In this document: positions 17,170-26,303 of the stretch, one piece after another
How positions within the stretch are numbered: the first letter of the stretch is position 1
Layout: the number at the start of each line of letters is the position of its first letter
Assembly: GCA_020525365.1 (NCBI GenBank)
Contig: JAIZOF010000001.1
Coordinates: 278,381 to 342,380, forward strand
Origin: Sulfurovum sp.
GTDB lineage: Bacteria > Campylobacterota > Campylobacteria > Campylobacterales > Sulfurovaceae
Direction: 5' to 3'
DNA: 64,000 nt
Notes under the pieces: model-generated
Told to the model about the DNA's origin: nothing
The model's database searches: none
What the model saw: the letters and a program-made list of their open reading frames with translations, nothing else
Program-made: the position numbers and the translations under genes

Positions 17170-18024
17170 CTAAAGCATGGCTTTTAGTCCATACAAATAG
17201 CTTTGTAGCTGTATGATGGTTTCAGGGATAATCTCTTCTATGAATGATTCGAGTTTATCTTTTTTCTTCCAAATCGGCTTGGTTATATTTGCCTTTTTCA
17301 TTAATGCCTCTTTTGCTTGGGAGATGATCCCTACTTGGTCGATAAGCCCTATCTCTTTAGCGCGTGCAGCAAGAAAGATATGTGCATTGGCATAATTATC
17401 TGAATGGCTGATATCAAGCCTACGTGCTTTGGCAACATCGCTAATAAAAAGAGCATAAGTATCTTTCGTTAGTTGTTCAAGCTCTGCACGCTCTTGGGAA
17501 GTCCATTTTCTAGTAAAAGTACCCGCCTCTTTATACACCCCTTGTTTAACTACTTGTGGCTTGATACCTATTGTGTCCATGAGGGTTTTGATGTTAATAC
17601 TTTCCATAATGACGCCTATAGATCCAATGATGGCACCAGGGTTAGCAATAATCTTGCCAGCATAAATACTGCTGTAGTAGCTTCCACTTGCCATAATGCC
17701 TGAAGCGTAGGCAATAACAGGTTTTCTCTTCTGAAGATTACGTATGGCATAGCTAATTTCAATAGAGGGAGGTACTGCACCGCCAGGAGAGTTAACGTTA
17801 AGCAAGACACCCCTAATGTTATCATCTTGTATTGCTTCTTCAATCTGCTTAACAATGTTCTCTGCATCTAGAATAGGACCAAAGAGCTTAATCTCTTGAA
17901 GGTTTGGGTTTTTGAGTGGTACTTGAGATGAAGGCACAAAGATAACCCATACAATAAGTAGAAACAGTAGACCTTTAAAATGGTTGCCTATCCAGTTAAT
18001 AATATAACCTATTTTTTTAAACAT
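17170..18024 (-). CDS. sppA: Signal peptide peptidase SppA (short form)
   Basis: Membrane serine protease that degrades signal peptides after cleavage. ATG at 18024 is chosen because GGAG lies just upstream, although the frame is open further. One N-terminal transmembrane helix (residues ~15-31) precedes the clan-SK protease domain. The Ser/Lys dyad is Ser113 (MASGSYY) and Lys165 (GVYKEAG); NSPGG at 79-82 is the oxyanion part. The 284-residue length matches the short form rather than the 67-kDa E. coli enzyme. The start overlaps the end of the preceding amidohydrolase gene by 8 bases, indicating translational coupling. Confidence 0.92.
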   Translation of the reverse strand: MFKKIGYIINWIGNHFKGLLFLLIVWVIFVPSSQVPLKNPNLQEIKLFGPILDAENIVKQIEEAIQDDNIRGVLLNVNSPGGAVPPSIEISYAIRNLQKRKPVIAYASGIMASGSYYSSIYAGKIIANPGAIIGSIGVIMESINIKTLMDTIGIKPQVVKQGVYKEAGTFTRKWTSQERAELEQLTKDTYALFISDVAKARRLDISHSDNYANAHIFLAARAKEIGLIDQVGIISQAKEALMKKANITKPIWKKKDKLESFIEEIIPETIIQLQSYLYGLKAML

Positions 18025-19240
18025 ATTTTTCTCCTTCGATATAAAGTGCATCAACCTCTTTGGTATGCAAAATACTCCAGAGTGCTATCTCTTCAGTACG
18101 TTTTGGTAACTCAGGAAGTGTTATCAGTGCAAAATCAGCATCTTTTCCAACATGAAGGCTTCCACCATTGGTGCCTAGTGCTTTTGCAGCATCTTCTGTT
18201 GCAGCTTTAATAAACTTTAGTGCCAGCTTTTGTAGCGGACCTTGATGGTGCAACATTAGTGCAGCACGGAATTCATCAAAGATACTTAAGGAGTCATTGG
18301 AGCTAAGACCATCAGTAGCAATAGAGTAGGGGATATTAAGCTTTCTAAGCTTTTCTATGGGGAGCCTGCCACACCCAAGATAGCGGTTGGAGCGTACACA
18401 ATGAGCGATGGTATGCCCCTTTTGTGCAAGATAAGATAACTCTTTATCTGTAGCCTGCACGCAGTGAACAAAATGTGTTGGATAGGTATCAAAGGCATGC
18501 ATAAATTCTTTAATGGTTGTTACCGGTATGGAGGTACCGAAGAATTTCTCAAAGAAACTTTTGAATTCGCCTGTACCCTTCTCAAGCCATTCACGCTCTG
18601 CTTGTGATTCTAAAAAATGCGTTGTTAATGGCATTTTGTTCTGTTTAGCAAGTGCCACAGCACGTTGTAGAATGACAGGGTGTACGGAGTAAGGAGAGTG
18701 TATGGCAATCGCAGGGGTAATGCGACTAGAGGCTGTACCATTTTGCGAGACCTTAATACGCTCAAGAAAGTCATTGTAGAGCATGTCTGCATATTGGGCA
18801 TTTGAGCCAATAAGTTCATTAAAAAAGATAACACGCTGAGGTATCTCTTGGCATACTTGCAACTCTGTACCAAAACTTGAGATGGCACCAAAAGTAGTGA
18901 TACCTGAACGCATCATTTTCTCGCACTCTTTGTGTATTATCTTATTATTACAATCTTTGAGAAGGTCATCGCGGTGCTCAATGATGCTATCGAGCCAAGA
19001 CATGAATGAGCCATACTTAAGTGCAGTCTTGTTGGCAGAAAACTCTAGATGCACATGAGTATTTATAAATCCAGGATAGAGCACAGTGTAGGGCTTACAA
19101 CGGACCAATTTGGCATCTGGATATTGTGACAATAGGTTCTCTAATAAGTCTACAGCCTGAATGTGTGTATCAAATGCGATAGCAAGGTTCTCAGCAAACC
19201 TGCCATCAATGTAGAGATAATCAGCAACAATAATCTCCAA
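18017..19240 (-). CDS. mqnX: Aminodeoxyfutalosine deaminase (menaquinone futalosine pathway)
   Basis: Amidohydrolase that deaminates 6-amino-6-deoxyfutalosine on the alternative menaquinone route of Campylobacterota. TTG at 19240 is taken as start because AAAGGAGA precedes it and the N-terminus LEIIVADYLYIDG is normal for the family; the frame is open to 19303 without a ribosome site. Metal motifs: THVHLEF near residue 65, TTHFLES, a histidine in VHCVQ, and the aspartate in ATDGLSS. The 407-residue length fits. A guanine deaminase-like enzyme is the main alternative. Coupled to sppA downstream and divergent from aroQ. Confidence 0.82.
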   Translation of the reverse strand: MEIIVADYLYIDGRFAENLAIAFDTHIQAVDLLENLLSQYPDAKLVRCKPYTVLYPGFINTHVHLEFSANKTALKYGSFMSWLDSIIEHRDDLLKDCNNKIIHKECEKMMRSGITTFGAISSFGTELQVCQEIPQRVIFFNELIGSNAQYADMLYNDFLERIKVSQNGTASSRITPAIAIHSPYSVHPVILQRAVALAKQNKMPLTTHFLESQAEREWLEKGTGEFKSFFEKFFGTSIPVTTIKEFMHAFDTYPTHFVHCVQATDKELSYLAQKGHTIAHCVRSNRYLGCGRLPIEKLRKLNIPYSIATDGLSSNDSLSIFDEFRAALMLHHQGPLQKLALKFIKAATEDAAKALGTNGGSLHVGKDADFALITLPELPKRTEEIALWSILHTKEVDALYIEGEKYV

Positions 19241-19307
19241 GACATCTCCTTTTAAATATTTTTCGATAAAATCATATCCTAAATATACATTAAAATAAGG
19301 CAATTAA

Positions 19308-19790
19308 ATGAAAATAACAGTCATACAAGGCCCTAATTTAAATATGCTTGGACTTAGAGAGCAAAATATTTATGGACCAATGAAACTCGAAGATATCCAT
19401 AAGCAGATGAAAGCATTTGCAGAGCAAAATAAAGTTGATATTGAGTTCTTTCAAAGCAACCTTGAAGGCGAAATTGTAGACCGTATTCAGGAGTGTATGG
19501 GTGATACTGATGGAATCATTATCAACCCTGCAGCCTATACGCACACTTCAATTGCTATTCGTGATGCACTGATGGCAGTGCAAATCCCTGCCATTGAAGT
19601 ACACCTAAGTAATATCCATGCCAGAGAAGAGTTTAGGCATACATCTTTGACGGCACCAGTATGTGCAGGACAGATTGTTGGCATGGGACCATTTGGGTAC
19701 CATCTTGCAATGGTTGGCATGACACAGATCCTCAATGAGATGAAGATGATGAAAGAGGCACAGACACAGCAGCAGGCAACTCAAAACTGA
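19308..19790 (+). CDS. aroQ: 3-Dehydroquinate dehydratase, type II
   Basis: Third step of the shikimate pathway. Type-II signatures: QGPNLNMLG at the N-terminus, catalytic tyrosine in [13 protein letters not shown], and [15 protein letters not shown] with the catalytic histidine. The 160 residues are normal; the C-terminal glutamine-rich tail is extra. Its short divergent gap with mqnX must hold both promoters. Confidence 0.95.
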   Translation: MKITVIQGPNLNMLGLREQNIYGPMKLEDIHKQMKAFAEQNKVDIEFFQSNLEGEIVDRIQECMGDTDGIIINPAAYTHTSIAIRDALMAVQIPAIEVHLSNIHAREEFRHTSLTAPVCAGQIVGMGPFGYHLAMVGMTQILNEMKMMKEAQTQQQATQN

Positions 19791-19878
19791 AATAATCTTA
19801 TTTCATAACAAAGAGTATCACTCCTAGATATACACCACTGCATTCCTTCTTAATCTTCTCCTTTTAGTAAAGGTTAAT

Positions 19879-20898
19879 ATGAATTATATACTTAAAGATG
19901 AAAATGCTATCTACTATGAGTGTGGCTACAGTTGTGATAATGCACTTTATCTTTGCTTAGGAGAGGAAGCCTTCTTCATTACTGATAGTCGTTATACTGT
20001 AGATGCACAAGAGCATGTTAGGGGTGCAGAGGTAGTTATTGACGGTGACCTTTATGGAAGGGCAGCCAAGATACTTAAACGTGCAAAGGTTAAAAAGGTT
20101 ATTTTTGACCCAAAAGAGTGGTGTGTGGCAGGATTTAAAGTACTTACCTCTAAAACAAAAATATATTTTAAACCTGAACCAAGTTTCTCTCATAAGAAAC
20201 GTATCATTAAAACCGATATGGAATTAAAAACTATTGCAAGAGCAGCCAAACTAGGTACCAAGGCATTTAAACGTCTTGCAGAAATTTTTAAGCAAGATGG
20301 CTTTGGAAAAGATGAATTTTCTTTGGCATATATGGCAAAAAGTGTGCTAAGTAGTTTTGGTAAATATGATCTTAGCTTTGATCCTATCGTTGCTATCAAT
20401 TCCAATGCCGCCAAACCACATGCGATGCCCTCTAAAACACGACTAAGAAAAGGTGATTTGCTACTAGTTGATGCGGGACTAAAGTATAAACGTTACTGTT
20501 CAGACAAGACGCGTACTGTATTTGTGGAGAATAATTTTCAGTTTAAACTCAAGCAGAGTTTTAATAAAAAAAAGATTCAAAAGGTATACGATACTGTACT
20601 TAAGGCTCATGACAATGCTATTAAAAAAGCACAAAGTGGTATGAAGGCTAAGAAGATTGATGCACTTACACGTAACCTCATAGAGAAAGCAGGTTTTGGC
20701 AAGTACTATGTCCACTCTACTGGACATGGTGTAGGGCTTGATATACATGAAATGCCATATATTACTTCTAAATCAGAAACCATTATTGAAGATGGTATGG
20801 TTTTTACTATTGAGCCAGGAATTTATATTCCAGGAGAATTTGGTATACGTATCGAAGATATGGTAGTGATGATGAACGCTAGGGCACAGGTGCTTTAA
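19879..20898 (+). CDS. M24-family metallopeptidase (Xaa-Pro aminopeptidase/dipeptidase type)
   Basis: Cytoplasmic aminopeptidase removing residues before proline. An N-terminal creatinase-like domain (residues ~1-115) is followed by the pita-bread catalytic domain. The five metal ligands are recognisable: Asp in LLVDAGLKY, Asp in SDKTRTVF, His in STGHGVGLDIHE, Glu in FTIEPGIY and Glu in IRIEDMVV. The 339-residue length matches short PepQ/PepP-like proteins of Campylobacterota. It is followed six bases later by folK, in the same operon order I recall from Helicobacter and Campylobacter. Confidence 0.9.
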   Translation: MNYILKDENAIYYECGYSCDNALYLCLGEEAFFITDSRYTVDAQEHVRGAEVVIDGDLYGRAAKILKRAKVKKVIFDPKEWCVAGFKVLTSKTKIYFKPEPSFSHKKRIIKTDMELKTIARAAKLGTKAFKRLAEIFKQDGFGKDEFSLAYMAKSVLSSFGKYDLSFDPIVAINSNAAKPHAMPSKTRLRKGDLLLVDAGLKYKRYCSDKTRTVFVENNFQFKLKQSFNKKKIQKVYDTVLKAHDNAIKKAQSGMKAKKIDALTRNLIEKAGFGKYYVHSTGHGVGLDIHEMPYITSKSETIIEDGMVFTIEPGIYIPGEFGIRIEDMVVMMNARAQVL

Positions 20899-20904
20899 TA
20901 GATT

Positions 20905-21402
20905 ATGATAAAAAGAAAAAAGTTAAATAATATACATACATTGATTTTTTCTCCACATTTTCCCTATAATACTAAAAAGCATTCTTCCAAATGCCATAAG
21001 GTACTATTGGGAATTGGTGGGAATATCGGTGATGTAGTACGCCGGTTTGAACATCTTTTTATATTTTTCAAAAGAGAATCCATAATAGATATTATTGAGA
21101 CTTCCCCGCTTTTGAAAAACCCACCCTTTGGATTTTTAGAACAGGATGATTTTATCAATGGTCTAATCTCTGTACAAACAGATTTGACTCCGCGTCAACT
21201 GTTACACTATGTCCTCCGTGTGGAAAAACGGTTTGGAAGGAAGCGTTTTTTTAAAGATGGACCAAGAACGCTAGATATCGATTTGATATTTTATAATGAT
21301 ATTGTAATACAAAGTCGCGAATTAACCCTGCCTCACCCAAAATGGATGCAGCGTAGTTCGGTACTTATACCGTTAGCAAAAATGAGAAAGGTAGGAAGAT
21401 GA
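20905..21402 (+). CDS. folK: 2-Amino-4-hydroxy-6-hydroxymethyldihydropteridine pyrophosphokinase (HPPK)
   Basis: Folate synthesis: pyrophosphorylates the pterin with ATP. The motif FFKDGPRTLDIDLIFY carries the metal aspartates, and GRKRFF precedes it. The first ~35 residues (lysine/histidine-rich) look extra; the enzyme proper starts near VLLGIGGNIGDV. A later start was not found with a ribosome site, so the long form is kept. Its stop overlaps the flhF start by four bases (ATGA). Confidence 0.9.
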   Translation: MIKRKKLNNIHTLIFSPHFPYNTKKHSSKCHKVLLGIGGNIGDVVRRFEHLFIFFKRESIIDIIETSPLLKNPPFGFLEQDDFINGLISVQTDLTPRQLLHYVLRVEKRFGRKRFFKDGPRTLDIDLIFYNDIVIQSRELTLPHPKWMQRSSVLIPLAKMRKVGR

Positions 21403-22487
21403 TTAACGAAACATTTATTGCTTTAAGCCCCAAAGAGGCGTACGAGAAAGCAGTGGAGAAATATGGTAAAGAAAATATTAAGATTGTTTCAGCCAAGCAG
21501 TTTTGTCATAATGATGGAGAGATATGTTCTGAGGTAGTCATTGCTGTAGCTAAAGCACTTTTTATGGAGTACTCTTTTGGGAGGGGTTCACTACATTCCA
21601 AAGAGACAAACGAAGAAGAGGCGCTCCTTGAAGAGATAAGCGAGCTGAAAGTACAGCTTGAAGAGATGAAAAAAGAGATTGTAAGTAATACACCATATAC
21701 ATCAGTAGCTGAAGAAGTTAAGGCACTTTTTGTAAAAAAAGGGATTTCAGTAGAGTGGGTAGAGAGTGTTTTAAATACAATGGTTGGTATGCCGATTGCG
21801 GAAGATGCCTCGTTAATTGTCTCTTATCTGCTTGAGGAGATTGATGAGATATTGAAAGTAAAAGAGGAGAATGTCTCAGAATCAAAAATTATTATGCTCG
21901 TTGGGTCCACAGGAGTGGGAAAAACAACGACCATTGCCAAACTTGCAGCACGCTATGCCTACCTTTTGGAGCGCCCATGCAAGGTAGCATTGATTAATCT
22001 TGATAATTACAAGGTAGGAGCAATTGAGCAATTAGCACACTATGCAGATATTATGCAAATTGAGTACTTTGCTGTCTCAACACCAGAAGCATTCAAGGCG
22101 CAAGTTGAGGCACTTGATGCTTATGATATTGTTTTGGTTGATACGGCAGGAATGTCTCCTTATGACACACAAAAATTCATTAAAACCATTACATTTGTTA
22201 AGTTAGAAACAGTTAAGGAGATGGAGGTGCACTTAGTGCTTCCGGCAACAGTTAAGTATGAAGACATGAATGATATTTACCAGAATTTCTCTTTTTTAGA
22301 TATTAATGCATTAATTATTTCCAAATTTGATGAGACAAAACATCTTGGTGCATTAATGAATTTTATGCTCACACATAAACTTCCGATGAGCTATTTTGCT
22401 ACCGGACAGGAGGTACCAGATGATCTCCTTGTTGCCAGCAAAGAGTATCTGCTTGAGCGTTTCATTGGGGATATACACAAAGGATAA
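21399..22487 (+). CDS. flhF: Flagellar biosynthesis GTPase FlhF
   Basis: SRP-type GTPase that places the flagellum at the cell pole. Residues 1-60 are the basic/FlhF-specific region (SPKEAYEKAVEKYG), ~65-110 an acidic coiled coil, ~110-155 the N domain, and from Gly169 the G domain with P-loop GSTGVGKTTT, DTAGM and SKFDE. The 362 residues fit. In many relatives flhG, fliA and fliM follow; here mnmA follows instead and no other flagellar gene is in the window. It may be part of a scattered flagellar set or a relic in a non-motile lineage. Confidence 0.93.
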   Translation: MINETFIALSPKEAYEKAVEKYGKENIKIVSAKQFCHNDGEICSEVVIAVAKALFMEYSFGRGSLHSKETNEEEALLEEISELKVQLEEMKKEIVSNTPYTSVAEEVKALFVKKGISVEWVESVLNTMVGMPIAEDASLIVSYLLEEIDEILKVKEENVSESKIIMLVGSTGVGKTTTIAKLAARYAYLLERPCKVALINLDNYKVGAIEQLAHYADIMQIEYFAVSTPEAFKAQVEALDAYDIVLVDTAGMSPYDTQKFIKTITFVKLETVKEMEVHLVLPATVKYEDMNDIYQNFSFLDINALIISKFDETKHLGALMNFMLTHKLPMSYFATGQEVPDDLLVASKEYLLERFIGDIHKG

Positions 22488-22515
22488 AACCTAAGTGACT
22501 CACAAGGGCTGAAGG

Positions 22516-23535
22516 GTGAGAAAAAAAATATTGGTAGGAATGAGTGGTGGTGTAGACTCAACAGTCACTGCTGTGTTGTTACAAAAAGAGGGCTATGAGG
22601 TCGAAGGTGTTTACATGAAACTGCACGACAAACCTAGCTACCACGAAGAGAATTGGCGTAAAGTACAGAAAGTGGCACACTATCTTGGTATCAAGGTACA
22701 CTTTTATGATTTAAGCAAAGAGTTCAATGATAATGTTTATGAGTATTTTGTTGAAAGCTATAAGCAGGGAATTACTCCTAATCCTTGTGTTATGTGCAAT
22801 CGTACTATAAAATTTGGGAAAATGGTAGAGTTTGCTGATTCTGTGAGAGCAGAATATATCGCTACAGGTCACTACATACAATGCGATGGTAAGCATATTT
22901 ATGTAGCAGAGGATTTGAATAAAGATCAGAGTTATTTTTTATGTAAAGTAAAAAAAGAGGTAATTTCGCGGCTTATTTTTCCGCTTGGTACATGGAAAAA
23001 ACCTGATGTTAAAGCCTATGCAGCCAACATAGAGATACTTAAAGAATTCGCTACCCAATCAGAAAGCTCGGAGATCTGTTTTGTAGAAAATACCTATGAT
23101 GAGGTACTCGCTAAACATATGAATATTGATATACCTGGTGAAGTGATTGATACAGAGAGTAACGTAGTTGGTAGCCATAAAGGGTATATGCACTATACCA
23201 TTGGAAAACGTCGTGGTTTTTTTGTTAATGGTGCGCATGATCCACATTTTGTACTCAAAATTAATCCCCAAGAGAACCAAATAGTTGTAGGTACCAGAGA
23301 GAAGCTCGAAGAGAATGCCTTTAGGGTGAAGCAAATTAACCTTTTTGAGGAGCTTATCGAGTTTGATTGTCAAGTAAAGGTACGTTATCGTACTCAAGCG
23401 GTATCATGCCATGTAAAGATTGAAGATGAAAAAGCTACCATAACACTTCAGAAGCCTGTTTTTGGTCTTGCCAAAGGACAGGTAGCCGCATTTTATGATG
23501 ACAGAAGGCTACTCGGAGGTGGGGTAATCTATTAA
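22516..23535 (+). CDS. mnmA: tRNA-specific 2-thiouridylase
   Basis: Thiolates U34 of Lys, Glu and Gln tRNAs. GTG start with AAGG just upstream; the protein opens with the PP-loop GMSGGVDST. The two redox cysteines are in NPCVMCN and SSEICFV, and the motif ATGHY is present. The 339-residue length is normal for Campylobacterota. It lies 28 bases after flhF and convergent with the TRAP-binding-protein gene. Confidence 0.95.
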   Translation: MRKKILVGMSGGVDSTVTAVLLQKEGYEVEGVYMKLHDKPSYHEENWRKVQKVAHYLGIKVHFYDLSKEFNDNVYEYFVESYKQGITPNPCVMCNRTIKFGKMVEFADSVRAEYIATGHYIQCDGKHIYVAEDLNKDQSYFLCKVKKEVISRLIFPLGTWKKPDVKAYAANIEILKEFATQSESSEICFVENTYDEVLAKHMNIDIPGEVIDTESNVVGSHKGYMHYTIGKRRGFFVNGAHDPHFVLKINPQENQIVVGTREKLEENAFRVKQINLFEELIEFDCQVKVRYRTQAVSCHVKIEDEKATITLQKPVFGLAKGQVAAFYDDRRLLGGGVIY

Positions 23536-23551
23536 ATACCCACTTTTTATT

Positions 23552-24649
23552 TTAGCTACGTATCTCTAAGAAGTTTTTTGTGCTGATGTCATCCCATGGC
23601 TTATTGAGCTTATAGAAAGCCTCATAGCTTGCCATTACCCGTTTAAAATCTTTACTTTTGGTGCCCTGTTCGAAAAGTACCTCTTTGAGTGCTCTTTTTG
23701 CTGCCTCCATTATCTCTTTAGGAAAAGTCTTTATTTGTACACTTTTTGGAAGTGCCAATAAGGATTTGGCATTCTCATACCGGAATTTTTGAAGCATATT
23801 GTTTGTCATCTCTTCACTTGCAGTAGTAATAATAGCCTGATGTTCAGGGGAGAGTTTATTCCATCGTATTTTGTTAAATGTTAATTCAAGAATAGAACCA
23901 GGCTCATGCCAGCCCGTATAGTAGTATTTGGCAGCTTTGTCAAAGCCCATCATTTTATCAAGTGCTGGCCCAACCCATTCAGTTGCATCAATGGTACCAC
24001 GATCAAGTGCAGTAAATATTTCTCCTGCAGGTAGTAGTACAGGATTAACTCCCAATTTTTTCAGTACTTCACCCCCAAGTCCAGGGATACGCATCTTTAA
24101 TCCTTTGAGGTCAGCAAGACTTTTAATCTCTTTTTTGAACCATCCACCCATTTGGGGGCCAGTTGTTCCACCGATGAGTGGATAGAGATGAAATTTGTCG
24201 TAGAGTTCATGCCATAGCTCATAACCACCACCAAACTTAAACCATGTAATCATCTCTTCACTCGTAAGACCAAGTGGCATACCTCCAAAGATAGAAAAGG
24301 CGGGATTTTTACCCTTCCAGTAGTAGACGCCAGAGTGAAAAGCGTCTATCTGTGCAGCAGAACAAGCATCGAAGACCTGCATGGCAGGCACAAGAATATT
24401 TTTGGCAAAAACCTTGATCTCCAGTGTGCCACCACTGAGTTCACTACAACGTTTAGCAAACTCATCCACTCCTGTCCCCATAATAGGAAAGTGTGCTGGC
24501 CATGAAGTTGCCAGTTTGAGTGTAACTTTTTTGCCATAATTAATATTAGCTGACCCTTCTTTGCTTTGTTCTTTGGGTCTATGACAACCACCTAATGTCA
24601 AAGTAGTTGCTCCCATTGTTGCGGCAGCTAGAAAGTCTCTTCGTTTCAT
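23552..24649 (-). CDS. TRAP-transporter substrate-binding protein (DctP family), orphan
   Basis: Extracytoplasmic solute receptor. The ATG at 24649 gives a twin-arginine lipoprotein signal (MKRRDFLAAA, lipobox LTLGGC). The mature part has the DctP fold signatures LKLATSWPA, KSLADLKGLKMRIPG, and the ligand-coordinating arginine region. The sequence is closest in style to TRAP receptors for 2-oxo/C4 or organic acids, but the ligand cannot be told. No DctQ or DctM membrane subunit is in the window, so it must work with a remote transporter or have another binding role. The DUF2062 gene is 8 bases upstream. Confidence 0.85.
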   Translation of the reverse strand: MKRRDFLAAATMGATTLTLGGCHRPKEQSKEGSANINYGKKVTLKLATSWPAHFPIMGTGVDEFAKRCSELSGGTLEIKVFAKNILVPAMQVFDACSAAQIDAFHSGVYYWKGKNPAFSIFGGMPLGLTSEEMITWFKFGGGYELWHELYDKFHLYPLIGGTTGPQMGGWFKKEIKSLADLKGLKMRIPGLGGEVLKKLGVNPVLLPAGEIFTALDRGTIDATEWVGPALDKMMGFDKAAKYYYTGWHEPGSILELTFNKIRWNKLSPEHQAIITTASEEMTNNMLQKFRYENAKSLLALPKSVQIKTFPKEIMEAAKRALKEVLFEQGTKSKDFKRVMASYEAFYKLNKPWDDISTKNFLEIRS

Positions 24650-24657
24650 AAAAATAC

Positions 24658-25164
24658 CTATATATTGAACTTTTCTCTCTTTTTTCTTGTATCCCACTCT
24701 TGCATGGCTGAGCATTTCCATAGCCAGTTAAGTAGTAGATAAATCAGATAGGAAACAATAGTTGAATAGAAGGCTGTACCAATATAGAGTGGTATAAAAA
24801 TATCATCCCAGTGGTTACTAAACCACTCCATAGTTAATTCGATATCATGTAAATTTTCTCTACCCATAAGCAAGTTACCTGTTAGGTACTCTAAATACCA
24901 TAGTGGTGGATAGGTGATAGGATTACTAAGCCAGACTGTTGCCAGACCGATAGGAACATTAAAACGCATAAGAGGTGTGGTAATCATTACACCTGCCATT
25001 TGCATGGGCATAGGAATGAAGCCCCAAAAGAGCCCTACAAGGATACCTTTTGTAATCATATGACGATTGACGTTAAAGTACTCTTTAGGAATTTTGTATT
25101 TGTCGAGAATATGATCAAACTTATCTTTATGGGTAGCAATCTTTTTAAAAAACTGTCGTATCAT
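24658..25164 (-). CDS. DUF2062 membrane protein
   Basis: 168 residues with the DUF2062 core GLFWGFIPMPMQM and WLSNPITYPPLWYLEY, and three to four hydrophobic segments (about 42-62, 70-90, 125-145). Function unknown. It is eight bases upstream of the TRAP receptor and probably in one transcript. The pairing may be chance. Confidence 0.82.
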   Translation of the reverse strand: MIRQFFKKIATHKDKFDHILDKYKIPKEYFNVNRHMITKGILVGLFWGFIPMPMQMAGVMITTPLMRFNVPIGLATVWLSNPITYPPLWYLEYLTGNLLMGRENLHDIELTMEWFSNHWDDIFIPLYIGTAFYSTIVSYLIYLLLNWLWKCSAMQEWDTRKKREKFNI

Positions 25165-25278
25165 CTCTCTGTCCTACGTAAAAAATTACATAAGTGTAAT
25201 ACCAATGCCCTTTAAATCCCCTTTTTAGCCTACTTTGTGTAGAATACGCCATAAATAACTTCTCTAAAAGGTACTACC

Positions 25279-26214
25279 ATGAGCGGATATATGATATTTT
25301 CCGGCACCTCTAACCTACAGCTTGCTGAAGAGATTGCTACCTATCTTGAGATGCCATTGTCAAAAGCAAATATTAACCGTTTTTCTGATGGTGAAATCTC
25401 TATTCAAATTGCAGAAAGTGTACGTGGAAAAGATGTTTTTATTGTCCAGCCTACCTCTGCCCCTGCCAATGCCAACCTGATGGAGCTTCTTATTATGACT
25501 GATGCACTTAAGCGTTCATCGGCAAAATCTATTACTGCTGTGGTACCGTACTATGGGTATGGTAGGCAAGACAGAAAAGCAGCACCAAGAGTACCTATTT
25601 CGGCTAAACTGGTTGCCAATCTGATGGAAACAGCAGGAATCACTCGTATGGTTACAGTTGATTTGCATGCATCACAGATACAAGGATTTTTTGATATCCC
25701 TGTCGACAACCTTTATGGTGCTATTCTTTTTATGGATTACATTAAGGCAAAGAAATTTACTAACCCCATTATTGCCTCTCCCGATATTGGTGGGGTAGCA
25801 CGTGCACGCTACTTTGCCAATAGGTTGGGACTTGATATGGTTATTGTAGACAAGCGTCGTGAGAAAGCAAATGTTGCAGAGGTGATGAATATTATTGGTG
25901 ATGTGAATGGTAAAAATGTTATTCTTATTGATGATATGGTTGATACTGCTGGAACAATGGTGAAAGCAGCATCTGCACTTAAAAAATGTGGAGCAGTATC
26001 GGTTATGGCTTGCTGCACGCATCCCGTACTCTCTGGGTCAGCCTATGAGCACATCGAGAAGGGAGAGCTAGATGAACTGGTTGTTGCAAACACGATTCCT
26101 ATGACGAAGCAATCAAAAAGGATTAAGATGCTCTCTACTGCTTCAATGCTAGGAGAAGTGATCCGTAGAGTCCATAACAATGAGAGCGTGAATTCTCTAT
26201 TTGAGATAAGCTGA
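25279..26214 (+). CDS. prs: Ribose-phosphate pyrophosphokinase
   Basis: Makes PRPP for nucleotide, histidine and tryptophan synthesis; purF and hisIE, its consumers, lie further right. The 311-residue protein shows NRFSDGEISIQI, VVPYYGYGRQDRK, VDLHASQIQGFF and the PRPP loop VILIDDMVDTAGTM. AAAAGGT precedes the ATG. Confidence 0.97.
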   Translation: MSGYMIFSGTSNLQLAEEIATYLEMPLSKANINRFSDGEISIQIAESVRGKDVFIVQPTSAPANANLMELLIMTDALKRSSAKSITAVVPYYGYGRQDRKAAPRVPISAKLVANLMETAGITRMVTVDLHASQIQGFFDIPVDNLYGAILFMDYIKAKKFTNPIIASPDIGGVARARYFANRLGLDMVIVDKRREKANVAEVMNIIGDVNGKNVILIDDMVDTAGTMVKAASALKKCGAVSVMACCTHPVLSGSAYEHIEKGELDELVVANTIPMTKQSKRIKMLSTASMLGEVIRRVHNNESVNSLFEIS

Positions 26215-26303
26215 GAAACAAAGAGATAAACATTAAGGCAGTCCATACAGATGTTTTGCCTTGATGAACATCATAGCTTTTGATTATTCTAAGGAATAGT
26301 ACC

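Noticed and set aside
24650-24721. Upstream start for the TRAP receptor
   Set aside because: It would put 24 residues before a clear twin-arginine lipoprotein signal starting at 24649.
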